DNA from: Oxalobacteraceae sp. CFBP 13730
GTDB lineage: Bacteria; Pseudomonadota; Gammaproteobacteria; Burkholderiales; Burkholderiaceae_D
Length of the DNA: 64,000 nt
Assembly (NCBI GenBank): GCA_014841835.1
Contig: JACYUQ010000004.1
Location: 682,001-746,000, forward strand
Reading direction: 5' to 3'
Shown: positions 27,937-36,648 of the stretch, piece by piece
How the letters are laid out: each line of letters begins with the position of its first letter
Numbering within the stretch: the stretch's first letter is position 1
Program-made: the position numbers and the translations under genes
Notes under the pieces: model-generated
The model's input: the letters and a program-made list of their open reading frames with translations, nothing else
What the model was told of the DNA's origin: nothing
Database searches by the model: none

Positions 27937-27975
27937 AAACACATCATCAAGTAAACGAACCGAAGAGAGTGCAAA

Positions 27976-28089
27976 ATGAAAGTTAACGCTTCAGTCAAGC
28001 GGATCTGCCGCAACTGCAAGATCATCAAGCGCAAGGGCGTGGTCCGTGTGATCTGCGTCGAGCCGCGTCACAAGCAGCGTCAAGGTTAA
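27976..28089 (+). CDS. rpmJ: 50S ribosomal protein L36, zinc-binding type
   Basis: 37 aa. [20 protein letters not shown], then a Cys and His further on (VICVEPRH), give the C-x2-C ... C-x4-5-H zinc site. ATG 27976 is preceded by AAGAGAG. It sits next to the infA relic, so in the normal order secY-infA-rpmJ only infA has decayed. Confidence 0.97.
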   Translation: MKVNASVKRICRNCKIIKRKGVVRVICVEPRHKQRQG

Positions 28090-28105
28090 TTTCGAGGAAT
28101 AACGA

Positions 28106-28471
28106 ATGGCACGTATTGCAGGGGTTAACATCCCAAATCATCAGCACACTGTTATCGGCCTGACGGCGATCTACGGTGTTGGCCGTCCGCGTTCGCAGAA
28201 AATCTGCGACGCAACCGGTATCGCGACCACCAAAAAAGTCAAGGACCTGGACGATAACGAACTCGAGAAGCTGCGTGACGAAGTCGCGAAGTTTGTCGTG
28301 GAAGGCGATCTGCGCCGCGAACTGTCCATGAACATCAAGCGACTGATGGACTTGGGCTGCTACCGCGGCATGCGTCACCGTAAGGGCCTGCCGGTCCGCG
28401 GTCAGCGTACCCGCACCAACGCGCGTACCCGTAAGGGCCCGCGTAAGGCAGCTCAATCGCTCAAGAAATAA
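28106..28471 (+). CDS. rpsM: 30S ribosomal protein S13
   Basis: 121 aa. S13 contacts P-site tRNA and the 50S subunit from the 30S head. [20 protein letters not shown] and the basic tail [22 protein letters not shown] are diagnostic. CGAGGAA lies upstream. Confidence 0.99.
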   Translation: MARIAGVNIPNHQHTVIGLTAIYGVGRPRSQKICDATGIATTKKVKDLDDNELEKLRDEVAKFVVEGDLRRELSMNIKRLMDLGCYRGMRHRKGLPVRGQRTRTNARTRKGPRKAAQSLKK

Positions 28472-28485
28472 TCTAGGAACCGACT

Positions 28486-28890
28486 ATGGCCAAGCAACAA
28501 AGCAGCGCGGCAGCAGCGCGCGTCCGCAAGAAAGTCAAGAAGAACGTTGCCGAGGGTATCGCCCACGTGCACGCGTCCTTCAACAACACGATCATCACGA
28601 TCACCGATCGTCAGGGCAATGCTCTGTCGTGGGCAACTTCCGGCGGCGCCGGCTTCAAGGGTTCGCGCAAATCGACCCCGTTCGCAGCGCAGGTTGCTGC
28701 CGAAGCTGCTGGCAAGGTCGCTCAGGAATCGGGCGTGAAGAATCTGGAAGTGCGTATCAAGGGCCCAGGCCCAGGCCGTGAATCGGCTGTGCGCGCACTG
28801 AACAACCTCGGTATCAAGATCACCGAGATCCAGGACGTCACCCCAGTTCCACACAACGGTTGCCGTCCACCAAAGCGTCGCCGTATCTAA
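28486..28890 (+). CDS. rpsK: 30S ribosomal protein S11
   Basis: 134 aa. Platform protein near the E site. It has [35 protein letters not shown] and the conserved C-terminus [17 protein letters not shown] clear terminator-like hairpin follows, and then a 249-base gap before rpsD. Confidence 0.99.
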   Translation: MAKQQSSAAAARVRKKVKKNVAEGIAHVHASFNNTIITITDRQGNALSWATSGGAGFKGSRKSTPFAAQVAAEAAGKVAQESGVKNLEVRIKGPGPGRESAVRALNNLGIKITEIQDVTPVPHNGCRPPKRRRI

Positions 28891-28942
28891 GTTGCAGGGG
28901 AGGGCGGCTTGCCGCCAGCCCATGTACTTGGTAATCGATGCT

Positions 28943-28968
28943 CGGGGCGCATAGCCCCGTTGTGTTTT
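28943..28968 (+). terminator. Terminator-like hairpin after rpsK
   Basis: CGGGGC (28943-28948) and GCCCCG (28954-28959) form a 6-bp stem with a 5-base loop, followed by TTGTGTTTT. This resembles an intrinsic terminator and would separate rpsM-rpsK from rpsD-rpoA-rplQ at least partly. Confidence 0.65.
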
Positions 28969-29002
28969 CAAGAAAAGCCGGTGCAGTTGCCCGTAAATGG
29001 GA

Positions 29003-29008
29003 TATACT
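29003..29008 (+). promoter_or_regulatory. Possible -10 box for rpsD
   Basis: TATACT followed by the GC-rich GCCCGGCTCTTGT resembles the rpsJ promoter region (TATACT, CCCGCC, TCTTGT). No convincing -35 box is seen at 16-18 bases. Its position after the rpsK terminator supports a promoter role. The leader to rpsD is about 130 bases. Confidence 0.4.
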
Positions 29009-29139
29009 GCCCGGCTCTTGTCGCCTGCTGCTCTAGCGGTGGGTGATGCAAGCCACGTCCGGCCTGACTTTCCAGAGCTGGACTAGCGCCTGGGTGCTTC
29101 TGCACTCTGGGGCGTGATCAATTATTAAAGGAATCTAAC

Positions 29140-29763
29140 GTGGCACGTTATATCGGACCAAAAGCAAAACTGTCGCGCCGTGAAGGCACTGACCTGTTCC
29201 TCAAGAGCGCACGTCGCTCGCTCGACTCGAAGTGCAAACTGGACATCAAGCCAGGCCAGCACGGTGTCAAGTCGGGTGCCCGCACCTCGGACTACGGCAA
29301 CCAACTGCGCGAAAAGCAAAAAGTCAAGCGCATGTACGGCATTCTGGAACGCCAGTTCCGCCGCTACTTCGCAGAAGCATCGCGTCGCAAGGGTAACACC
29401 GGCGAAACGCTGCTGAAGCTGTTGGAAGCGCGTCTGGACAACGTGACGTACCGCATGGGTTTCGGTTCGACCCGCGCTGAAGCACGTCAGCTGGTCAGCC
29501 ACAAAGCCTTCACCGTCAACGGCCAGGTCGTGAACATCGCTTCGTACCAGGTCAAGACCGGCGACGTCGTCGCTGTGCGCGAAAAAGCCAAGAAGCAAGT
29601 ACGTATCGCTGAAGCCCTGTCGCTGGCTGAGCAAATCGGTTTCCCAAGCTGGGTGTCGGTCGATGCCAAGAAGCTGGAAGGCACCTTCCGTTCGTTCCCA
29701 GAGCGTAACGAAATCGCTGCTGACGTCAACGAAGCGCTGATCGTCGAACTGTACTCGCGTTAA
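29140..29763 (+). CDS. rpsD: 30S ribosomal protein S4
   Basis: 207 aa. S4 nucleates 30S assembly and represses the alpha operon in E. coli. [21 protein letters not shown], the S4 RNA-binding domain [31 protein letters not shown], and [11 protein letters not shown] are diagnostic. AAAGGAA lies upstream. An 8-bp stem (GAGCCGAC/GTCGGCTC, 29776-29794) follows the stop. Confidence 0.99.
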   Translation: MARYIGPKAKLSRREGTDLFLKSARRSLDSKCKLDIKPGQHGVKSGARTSDYGNQLREKQKVKRMYGILERQFRRYFAEASRRKGNTGETLLKLLEARLDNVTYRMGFGSTRAEARQLVSHKAFTVNGQVVNIASYQVKTGDVVAVREKAKKQVRIAEALSLAEQIGFPSWVSVDAKKLEGTFRSFPERNEIAADVNEALIVELYSR

Positions 29764-29802
29764 TCGACCGCGTCAGAGCCGACTTTGTCGGCTCCCAGCG
29801 GT

Positions 29803-29873
29803 CGTCCCCGCGCAGGCGGGGATCCAAGTTTTGCATTCGAAGTCGCAAACTTGGGTTCCCGCCTACGCGGGAA
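29803..29873. repeat. Inverted REP pair (BIME-like) between rpsD and rpoA
   Basis: The left arm (about 29804-29834) and right arm (about 29845-29873) are imperfect reverse complements containing CCAAGTTTTGC / GCAAACTTGG. Each arm also has its own stem: CCCCGC with GCGGGG, and TTCCCGC with GCGGGAA, around GCAG and CTAC loops. This is the pattern of REP pairs widespread in proteobacteria. It lies inside an otherwise co-transcribed ribosomal unit. The rest of the 328-base gap to rpoA shows no gene. Confidence 0.8.
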
Positions 29874-30091
29874 GTCGGGCCTGCCTGTGGCAGGATCGAC
29901 GAAGGCGTGGTTGTGCAAGCGCAGCGATCCCGGATCGGCACTTGCAAAGAACAGCGAATTCTCTGGAATCAAAGTTTCCTCTTCACCGTCGTAACCCAAT
30001 TCGTTTTACCGCCTGCTCCGGCAGGCGTTTTCCATCAAGCCATCAGCCTTATCGGTGTAACGAGCCGAGGGTATTGAAAAGGACTACGTTC

Positions 30092-31069
30092 ATGCAAAAT
30101 AGTTTGTTGAAGCCACGTATCATCGACGTCGAAGCACTGGGCGCCGGCCACGCGAAAGTCGTGATGGAGCCGTTCGAGCGTGGCTATGGCCACACCCTCG
30201 GCAACGCACTGCGTCGCGTGCTGCTGTCGTCGATGGTTGGCTACGCGCCGACCGAAGTGACGATCGCTGGTGTCGTGCATGAATACTCGTCGCTCGATGG
30301 CGTTCAGGAAGACGTCGTCGACCTGCTGCTGAACCTGAAGGGCGTGGTCTTCAAAGTCCACAACCGTGACTCGGTCAACCTGACCCTGAAAAAGGAAGGC
30401 GAAGGCCCAGTCCTGGCATCGGACATCGACCTGCCGCACGACGTCGAGCTGGTCAACCCGGATCACGTGATCGCTCACCTGACCGCCGGTGGCAAGCTGG
30501 ACATGCAGATCAAGGTCGAAAAAGGCCGTGGCTATGTGCCAGGTAACGTCCGTCGTCTGTCGGAAGACACCAACAAGACCATCGGCCGCATCATCCTGGA
30601 CGCTTCGTTCTCGCCAGTGCGCCGCGTGTCGTACGCTGTTGAATCGGCACGTGTCGAACAGCGTACCGACCTGGACAAGCTGATCATCAACATCGAAACG
30701 AACGGCGTCATCACGCCAGAAGAAGCGATCCGCCAGTCGGCCCGCGTCCTGGTCGATCAGCTGAACGTGTTCGCTGCTCTGGAAGGCACCGAAGCCGCTG
30801 CGGAAGCGCCATCGCGCGCACCGCTGGTCGATCCGATCCTGCTGCGTCCAGTCGACGACCTGGAACTGACCGTCCGTTCGGCCAACTGCCTGAAAGCAGA
30901 AAACATCTACTACATCGGCGACCTGATCCAGCGTTCGGAAAACGAACTGCTCAAGACGCCAAATCTGGGCCGCAAGTCGCTCAACGAAATCAAGGAAGTC
31001 CTTGCTTCGCGTGGCTTGACCCTGGGCATGAAGCTCGAGAACTGGCCACCTGCCGGTCTGGAGAAGTAA
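30092..31069 (+). CDS. rpoA: DNA-directed RNA polymerase subunit alpha
   Basis: 325 aa. The N-terminal domain assembles the polymerase ([28 protein letters not shown]), and the C-terminal domain binds UP elements and activators ([29 protein letters not shown] ... [26 protein letters not shown]). ATG 30092 ([14 protein letters not shown]) is chosen by family length; the open frame extends upstream through the repeat region without similarity. Confidence 0.99.
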   Translation: MQNSLLKPRIIDVEALGAGHAKVVMEPFERGYGHTLGNALRRVLLSSMVGYAPTEVTIAGVVHEYSSLDGVQEDVVDLLLNLKGVVFKVHNRDSVNLTLKKEGEGPVLASDIDLPHDVELVNPDHVIAHLTAGGKLDMQIKVEKGRGYVPGNVRRLSEDTNKTIGRIILDASFSPVRRVSYAVESARVEQRTDLDKLIINIETNGVITPEEAIRQSARVLVDQLNVFAALEGTEAAAEAPSRAPLVDPILLRPVDDLELTVRSANCLKAENIYYIGDLIQRSENELLKTPNLGRKSLNEIKEVLASRGLTLGMKLENWPPAGLEK

Positions 31070-31080
31070 GAATATTCACC

Positions 31081-31212
31081 CGAAAGTACACACCTACTTT
31101 CGTGTGGAACAGCCAAAAAGGACTGGCAGAGCCAGATCCTTTTTGGATGAAAAAGCGTAGTAAAACAACCCTAACTGAACCGGTCCGCGGACGTGCCTTG
31201 AAAACAAGGCAC
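31081..31212 (+). other. Three consecutive hairpins in the rpoA-rplQ gap
   Basis: Perfect or near-perfect stems occur in series. CGAAAGTA/TACTTTCG (31081-31102). A long stem from CCAAAAAGGA to TCCTTTTTGG with an inner CTGGC/GCCAG and one bulged A (31113-31146). GTGCCTTG/CAAGGCAC with an AAAA loop (31193-31212). None has a terminator-type T-run on the plus strand, except that the second stem contains TTTTT. They may set rplQ expression by processing or L17 binding; this is inference. Confidence 0.7.
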
Positions 31213-31257
31213 GAACGATCGAAGAACTGGCATTGAAAACACCCGAAAGGAATTACC

Positions 31258-31653
31258 ATGCGTCACCGTCACGGCCTTCGTAAGCTGAATCGTACCTCGT
31301 CCCACCGTCTGGCAATGCTGCGCAACATGACTGTTTCGCTGCTGCGTCATGAAGCCATCAAGACCACCGTCCCAAAAGCCAAGGAACTGCGTCGCGTCAT
31401 CGAACCGATCCTGACCCTGGGCAAGACCGACACCCTGGCAAACAAGCGCCTGGCCTTCGCTCGCCTGCGCGACCGCGAAATGGTCCTGAAGCTGTTCGCT
31501 GAGCTGGGTCCACGCTACGCAAACCGCAACGGCGGCTACCTGCGTATCCTGAAGATGGGTTTCCGCGTTGGCGACAATGCACCAATGGCTTACGTTGAAC
31601 TGCTGGATCGTCCAGAAGTGACTTCGGAAGAAGAAGCACCGACCGCCGAGTAA
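31258..31653 (+). CDS. rplQ: 50S ribosomal protein L17
   Basis: 131 aa. L17 is at the tunnel exit. [20 protein letters not shown] and [24 protein letters not shown] are diagnostic; a short acidic tail (SEEEAPTAE) ends the protein. GAAAGGAA lies upstream. Last gene of the ribosomal cluster. Confidence 0.99.
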   Translation: MRHRHGLRKLNRTSSHRLAMLRNMTVSLLRHEAIKTTVPKAKELRRVIEPILTLGKTDTLANKRLAFARLRDREMVLKLFAELGPRYANRNGGYLRILKMGFRVGDNAPMAYVELLDRPEVTSEEEAPTAE

Positions 31654-31671
31654 TCGACTGTCGTTGAAAAG

Positions 31672-31696
31672 ACCAGGCTTCGGCCTGGTTTTTTTT
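31672..31696 (+). terminator. Rho-independent terminator of the alpha operon
   Basis: ACCAGGC (31672-31678) and GCCTGGT (31683-31689) around a TTCG tetraloop, with a run of eight T. A textbook terminator at the end of the ribosomal cluster. Confidence 0.95.
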
Positions 31697-31778
31697 CGCC
31701 TGTCGATCGCCTCCGCTCTGCGCGGCTCGGACAGCCGGTGTACCATGCCCGTGCCTTATTACAACTGACTCGACCTCC

Positions 31779-33647
31779 ATGCCCCGATTTTCTGCACGGC
31801 ACTGGCTTGCTGCCTGCCTGACGCTGTTCGCCTTCTTCACGCTGTTCGCCGCCGCGCCTGGCCGCGCTGCCGAGGAGTTTCTCGATCCCGCCATCGCCTT
31901 CAAGTTCGAAGCACGCATGGCCGATCCGCAGACGGCCGAAGTCACGTACACGATCGCGCCGAAGTACTACATGTACCGCGAGCGCTTCGCCTTCAAGTCG
32001 AGCAACCCGGCGGTCAAGCTGGGCACGCCAGCCATCCCGCCGGGCACCGTGAAGTATGACCAGACGTTCGAGAAGGACGTGGAAACCTACAAGGGAACAT
32101 TGACCATCCGCATTCCGGTCGATGGCGACGGCGCGTTCACCTTGACTGCCACGGGCCAGGGATGCGCCGACGCCGGCCTGTGCTACCCGCCGCAGGATCA
32201 CACCGCCAGCCTGAGCGCAGGGCAGGGCGGCGCCGCCGCACCGGCGCTGCCAATCGGCGCGGCAGCGCCGCAGGGCGGCATGTCGACACCGCTGTCGTCA
32301 ACGCCAATGGCCGAGAGCGCGCCGACCGCGCCGACCGCGCCGGCAGCCACCGCCACCCCGCCAGCTGCAGCACCGCCAGCACAATCCGACCTCTCCAACA
32401 TCGCCGGCATCCTCGGCGGCGGCAACCTGCTGGCCATCATCCCGGCATTCATCCTGCTGGGCCTGGGCCTCGCATTCACGCCATGCGTGCTGCCGATGGT
32501 GCCGATTCTGTCGTCGATCATCGTGGGCGAAGGCAAGAACGTCAGCCGTGCGCGCGGCTTTTTGCTGTCGGTGACGTATTCGCTGGGCATGGCAATCGTC
32601 TACACCTTGCTGGGCGTGGCAGCGGGCCTGGCTGGCGAAGGCCTGGCCGCAGCATTGCAGAATCCGTGGGTTCTTGGCACCTTCGCGCTGTTGATCGTGG
32701 CAATGTCGCTATCGATGTTTGGTTTCTATCAGTTACAACTGCCATCGGCATTGCAGACCAGTCTGAGCAATGTCTCCAACCGCCAGCAGTCCGGCAAGCT
32801 GGCCGGCGTGTTCGCGATGGGCGCCATTTCCGCGCTGATCGTCGGTCCGTGCGTGGCGGCGCCGCTGGCCGGCGCGCTGGTCTACATCAGCCAGACGCGC
32901 GACGTGTTCCTGGGCGGCGCGGCGCTGTTCTCGATGGCGGTGGGCATGAGTATTCCGCTGCTGCTGGTGGGCGTGTCGGCCGGCTCGCTGCTGCCGCGCG
33001 TGGGTGCCTGGATGGAGTCGGTTAAGCGCCTGTTCGGCGTGCTGATGCTGGCGATGGCGATCTGGCTCGTTTCGCCCGTCATCCCGCCGGTCGCGCAGAT
33101 GCTGCTGTGGGCCGCGCTGCTGCTGGGTTACGGTTTTTATCTGCTACGCCACACGCGCCACTGGGCCGCGATGGCCTTTGGCGCTGCGTTCGCGTTGATG
33201 GGCGGCATGCAACTGGTGGGTGTGGCCAGTGGCGGACGCGATGCATTCGCACCCCTGGCGCACCTGAGCGGCACGCCGCAACACCACGGGCTGGTGTTCA
33301 CCCGCATCAAGACGGTGGACCAGCTCGACGCCGCCCTGGCCGCCAATGCTGGCAAGACCGTCATGCTCGACTTCTATGCGGACTGGTGCGTGTCGTGCAA
33401 GGAGATGGAAAAGTTCACGTTCGTCGATACGAAGGTGCAGGCCAAGCTGGCCAATACCGCGCTGCTGCAGGTCGACGTGACCGCGAACGATGCGGCCGAC
33501 AAGGCGATGCTCAAGCGCTTCGGCCTGTTCGGGCCACCGGGCATCATCCTGTTTGATGCGCAGGGCAAGGAGATCGCCGATAGCCGGGTGATCGGCTATC
33601 AGAATGCGGAAAAGTTTTCGACGTCGCTGGAACGTCTGGGACAATGA
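31779..33647 (+). CDS. dsbD: Thiol:disulfide interchange protein DsbD
   Basis: 622 aa. DsbD carries electrons from cytoplasmic thioredoxin to periplasmic DsbC, DsbG and CcmG/ResA-type proteins. It has a signal peptide (residues 1-30), an N-terminal periplasmic domain with catalytic Cys in GCADAGLCYPP, an Ala/Pro linker, and an eight-helix membrane domain with the paired cysteines in PCVLPM and PCVAAP. The C-terminal thioredoxin domain has WCVSC (residues about 539-543). It likely supports the cytochrome c assembly genes at 44981-48282. A GGCGGC/GCCGCC stem lies after its stop, before the convergent gene. Confidence 0.97.
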   Translation: MPRFSARHWLAACLTLFAFFTLFAAAPGRAAEEFLDPAIAFKFEARMADPQTAEVTYTIAPKYYMYRERFAFKSSNPAVKLGTPAIPPGTVKYDQTFEKDVETYKGTLTIRIPVDGDGAFTLTATGQGCADAGLCYPPQDHTASLSAGQGGAAAPALPIGAAAPQGGMSTPLSSTPMAESAPTAPTAPAATATPPAAAPPAQSDLSNIAGILGGGNLLAIIPAFILLGLGLAFTPCVLPMVPILSSIIVGEGKNVSRARGFLLSVTYSLGMAIVYTLLGVAAGLAGEGLAAALQNPWVLGTFALLIVAMSLSMFGFYQLQLPSALQTSLSNVSNRQQSGKLAGVFAMGAISALIVGPCVAAPLAGALVYISQTRDVFLGGAALFSMAVGMSIPLLLVGVSAGSLLPRVGAWMESVKRLFGVLMLAMAIWLVSPVIPPVAQMLLWAALLLGYGFYLLRHTRHWAAMAFGAAFALMGGMQLVGVASGGRDAFAPLAHLSGTPQHHGLVFTRIKTVDQLDAALAANAGKTVMLDFYADWCVSCKEMEKFTFVDTKVQAKLANTALLQVDVTANDAADKAMLKRFGLFGPPGIILFDAQGKEIADSRVIGYQNAEKFSTSLERLGQ

Positions 33648-33688
33648 ACGCCGGCGGCGTGGCCGCCAGCGTCAGATCAAGCAAGCGC

Positions 33689-34222
33689 TCACGCGTTGGC
33701 GCGATGGTGTTGCTGATGACGCCCGCCCTTGCGGTGCTGGGCCTGCGCATCGAACGTCTTGCGCTGCTCTGGCGTGAGCACCGCGTAGAAGCTGTTCAGG
33801 GCCGTGAGGCGCGACTCCATCTGCGCGGTGCGCGCTTTCTGCATCGCGATCTGCTTTTCCATGCGCTGCGGCGCGCTCAGGCTGGCCCAGGCGGCGCGGT
33901 CGCCACGCCCGGCGCGCTCACCGTGTTTCACGGGTGCGCGGCTGGCCACGAACGCATCCCAGGCCGGCTTTTGCTGCGCCGTCAGATTCAGCGACGCCTG
34001 CAGCTTGGCCTGATGCTCGGCGCGCTTCTGCGCCATCTTGGCGTGACGCTCGCCTGCCTTGGCTTGCCATTCGGCCTTCTTGGCCAGGCGTTGTTCAGCC
34101 GTCAGCGTGGATGCCTGGCGGCTCTCGGCCGGGGCGGCGCTCTGGGCCTGGGCACCGACGGTGGCACCGAACAGGCCGGCAGCGGTGAAAGCGATCACGA
34201 GGTGTTTGCGAAGGGTGTTCAT
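33689..34222 (-). CDS. Spy/CpxP-like periplasmic protein with LTxxQ motifs
   Basis: 177 aa. A signal peptide (MNTLRKHLVIAFTAAGLFGATVGAQAQ) is followed by a charged, mostly helical protein with three LTxxQ-type motifs (LTAEQ, LTAQQ, LTPEQ) and a His/Arg-rich tail (GGRHQQHHRANA). Family members are periplasmic chaperones (Spy) or inhibitors of the CpxA sensor (CpxP). It is divergent from a response regulator/sensor kinase pair, as cpxP is from cpxRA in E. coli. ATG 34222 has AGGACC upstream; the longer frame to 34276 lacks a signal peptide. Confidence 0.85.
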   Translation of the reverse strand: MNTLRKHLVIAFTAAGLFGATVGAQAQSAAPAESRQASTLTAEQRLAKKAEWQAKAGERHAKMAQKRAEHQAKLQASLNLTAQQKPAWDAFVASRAPVKHGERAGRGDRAAWASLSAPQRMEKQIAMQKARTAQMESRLTALNSFYAVLTPEQRKTFDAQAQHRKGGRHQQHHRANA

Positions 34223-34328
34223 GGTAGGTCCTTTGTGTGAGAGTCTGGTGAAGTGCATCCGAAACGCTCGCTGCACAGGACCTATCCTGGGTCAAAACTG
34301 TAACCATGGGATTTCCCCTGCCGGGCAC

Positions 34329-34377
34329 TTTGTATCCATATGTTTCGCGCCTGTCGGCATATACACAGCGATACAAA
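34329..34377. promoter_or_regulatory. Inverted repeat TTTGTATC / GATACAAA in divergent promoter region
   Basis: TTTGTATC (34329-34336) and GATACAAA (34370-34377) are exact reverse complements with centres 41 bases apart, about four DNA turns, in the gap between the Spy-like gene and the response regulator. It is a candidate binding site for the adjacent OmpR-family regulator. The 196-base gap shows no clear -35/-10 pair otherwise. Confidence 0.45.
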
Positions 34378-34418
34378 TACTTGCTCCGGTCTTGTCATAA
34401 ATTCGGATAATTGCGGTT

Positions 34419-35147
34419 ATGGATAATCCCTCTACGATTCTGATCGTCGACGACGACCGCGACATCCGCACGCTGCTGGCCGACTACCTCGAGTCCAACA
34501 GCTACCGGACGCTCGGCGCCGCCGACGGCACCGCGATGTGGAAGACGCTCGACGAAACGCGTCCCGACCTCATCGTGCTCGACCTGAACATGCCCGGCGA
34601 CGACGGCCTGACGCTGTGCCGCAAGCTGCGCGCCACCTCGAGCCTGCCCGTCATCATGCTCACCGCCCGTAACGAACCGCTCGACCGCATCCTGGGCCTG
34701 GAAATGGGCGCCGACGACTACCTGCCGAAACCGTTCGAGCCGCGCGAGCTGCTGGCGCGCATCCGCAGCGTGCTGCGCCGCTCGCACGCGATGCCGTCGA
34801 ACACGCCATCAGAGAACGTGCAGCAGATGCGCTTCTCGGGCTGGACGCTCGACCTGACCGCGCGCCACCTGCTCAACCCGGACGGCATCGTCATCATGCT
34901 CTCGGGCGCCGAATTCCGCCTGCTGCGCGTGTTCCTCGAACACCCGAACCGCGTGCTCAATCGCGACCAGCTGCTCAACCTCACGCAGGGCCGCGACGCC
35001 GATCCGTTCGACCGCTCGATCGACATCCAGATCAGCCGCCTGCGCCAGAAGCTCGGCGAAGATGCGCGCATGCCGCAGATTATCAAGACGGTGCGCAACG
35101 GCGGCTACGTGCTGGCGGGACAGGTCACCGTGGAGCCTGCGGCGTGA
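34419..35147 (+). CDS. OmpR/PhoB-family response regulator
   Basis: 242 aa. The receiver domain has the acidic pocket D11-D13, phosphoacceptor Asp55 (VLDLNMPG), Thr82 and Lys104 (KPF). The winged-helix output domain is in the C-terminal half (LSGAEFRLLRVFLEHPNRVLNRDQLL, DIQISRLRQKLGED, IKTVRNGGYVL). The stop overlaps the kinase start (GTGA). Its target is probably the divergent Spy-like gene and/or the downstream RND efflux genes. No ribosome binding site is obvious before ATG 34419. Confidence 0.95.
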   Translation: MDNPSTILIVDDDRDIRTLLADYLESNSYRTLGAADGTAMWKTLDETRPDLIVLDLNMPGDDGLTLCRKLRATSSLPVIMLTARNEPLDRILGLEMGADDYLPKPFEPRELLARIRSVLRRSHAMPSNTPSENVQQMRFSGWTLDLTARHLLNPDGIVIMLSGAEFRLLRVFLEHPNRVLNRDQLLNLTQGRDADPFDRSIDIQISRLRQKLGEDARMPQIIKTVRNGGYVLAGQVTVEPAA

Positions 35148-36499
35148 AAGCCTTCTTCGGGTCGATGACCGGGCGCGTGTTCCTCACGCTGCTGCTGGGC
35201 ATTCTGACCTCGGCCGCGCTGACGCAACTGGCGGCCGATTACCAGCGCCTGCGCGACTTCGAAAACCAGCGCGATGCGCATGTGCTCGAACGCGCCGAAC
35301 AGCTGATCATGGCCACCGAGATCGTCCCGGCGTCGGCCCGCTCGATCTACCTCGATGTCGCCAATCGCCCGGGCCTGCAGCTCCAGGTGGGCGACATGCC
35401 GCCGGAAGCGGTCCCGCTGACGCCGTTTGCCGCGTCGCTGGCCAAGCGCCTGGGCAAGGGCTATCTGGTTGCCTCACGCGCCACGCGCCCGACTGCCTGC
35501 GGCGTCGTGCAAACGCAGCCAGTGATGTACGGCTTGCTGAGCATGAAGTGGGAAGGGGCCTGCGAGTCGATCGACGTGCGGCTGCGCGATGGCGCCGAAC
35601 TGCAACTGTCGGTGCTGCCACCGCGGCTGGTCGGTGAGGATGTCGACACGAGCATCATCCTCGGGATGTTCCTGGTCAGCATCGCGGTGCTGGCCTACTT
35701 CGTGGCGCGCATGACCGCGCGCCCGTTCAAGCAGCTTGCGCAAGCCGCGCAGGACCTGGGCCAGGACATCAACCGCGCACCGCTCGACCTGGTCGGCGCG
35801 ATCGAGATCCGCCAGGCCAGCGCCGCCTTCAATGCGATGCAGGCGCGCATCCGCCAGTACATCTTCCAGCGCACGCAGATGCTCGCCGCGATCACGCACG
35901 ACCTGCAAACGCCGCTCACGCGCATGCGCCTGCGGCTCGAAAAAGTGAGCGACACCGACCTGCAGGACCGCCTGATCGGCGACCTGTCGGCGATGCAGGA
36001 GATGGTGCGCGAAGGCCTGGTGCTGGCGCGCAGCATGGACACGACCGAGACGATGCAGATGCTCGATCTCGACTCGCTGCTCGAGGCCGTGTGCGCCGAT
36101 GCGACCGATGCGGGCCAGGCCGTGACGCTCGCCGGCAAGGCCTCGATCGCGGTGCTGGGCCGGCCGATTGACATGCGCCGCTGCCTGGTCAACCTGATCG
36201 ACAACGCGGTCAAGTATGGGCGCGATGCGCGCGTCTGCGTCGACCGCACCAATGGCACCGCGCGCATCCGCATCCGCGACAGCGGGCCGGGCATTCCGCG
36301 CAGCGAGCTGGTGCGCGTGTTCGATCCGTTCTACCGCGTGGAGACATCGCGCTCGCGCGAATCGGGCGGCACCGGTCTGGGTCTGACGATCGCACGCAAT
36401 ATCACGGAGCAGCACGGCGGCAGCATCAGCCTGGCTAACCATCCGGAAGGCGGACTGGAAGTCACGCTGATGCTGCCCACGTATTACCCGAACAGATAG
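35144..36499 (+). CDS. Sensor histidine kinase
   Basis: 451 aa. It starts at a GTG overlapping the regulator stop. Two membrane helices (about 13-30 and 165-190) flank a periplasmic domain containing a single Cys-rich spot (TACGVVQ). HAMP follows, then the H-box AAITHDLQTPLTRMRLRLEK, N-box LVNLIDNAVKYG, and the G boxes DSGPGIP and SGGTGLGLTI. The periplasmic domain is compatible with envelope stress sensing, but the signal is unknown. Confidence 0.95.
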   Translation: MKAFFGSMTGRVFLTLLLGILTSAALTQLAADYQRLRDFENQRDAHVLERAEQLIMATEIVPASARSIYLDVANRPGLQLQVGDMPPEAVPLTPFAASLAKRLGKGYLVASRATRPTACGVVQTQPVMYGLLSMKWEGACESIDVRLRDGAELQLSVLPPRLVGEDVDTSIILGMFLVSIAVLAYFVARMTARPFKQLAQAAQDLGQDINRAPLDLVGAIEIRQASAAFNAMQARIRQYIFQRTQMLAAITHDLQTPLTRMRLRLEKVSDTDLQDRLIGDLSAMQEMVREGLVLARSMDTTETMQMLDLDSLLEAVCADATDAGQAVTLAGKASIAVLGRPIDMRRCLVNLIDNAVKYGRDARVCVDRTNGTARIRIRDSGPGIPRSELVRVFDPFYRVETSRSRESGGTGLGLTIARNITEQHGGSISLANHPEGGLEVTLMLPTYYPNR

Positions 36500-36648
36500 C
36501 AAAAAAAACCAACAAGCAAAATAAAGCCGTAACGACAGTGTGGGACAATGCGCGCGCGCAATGGCTACATCAACAAGCAGGATCACCAAGCAACATCACC
36601 AGGCAGCATCACTGAGAGAGCCGTCGGCACTGGCGGCAAGGGACAAGC

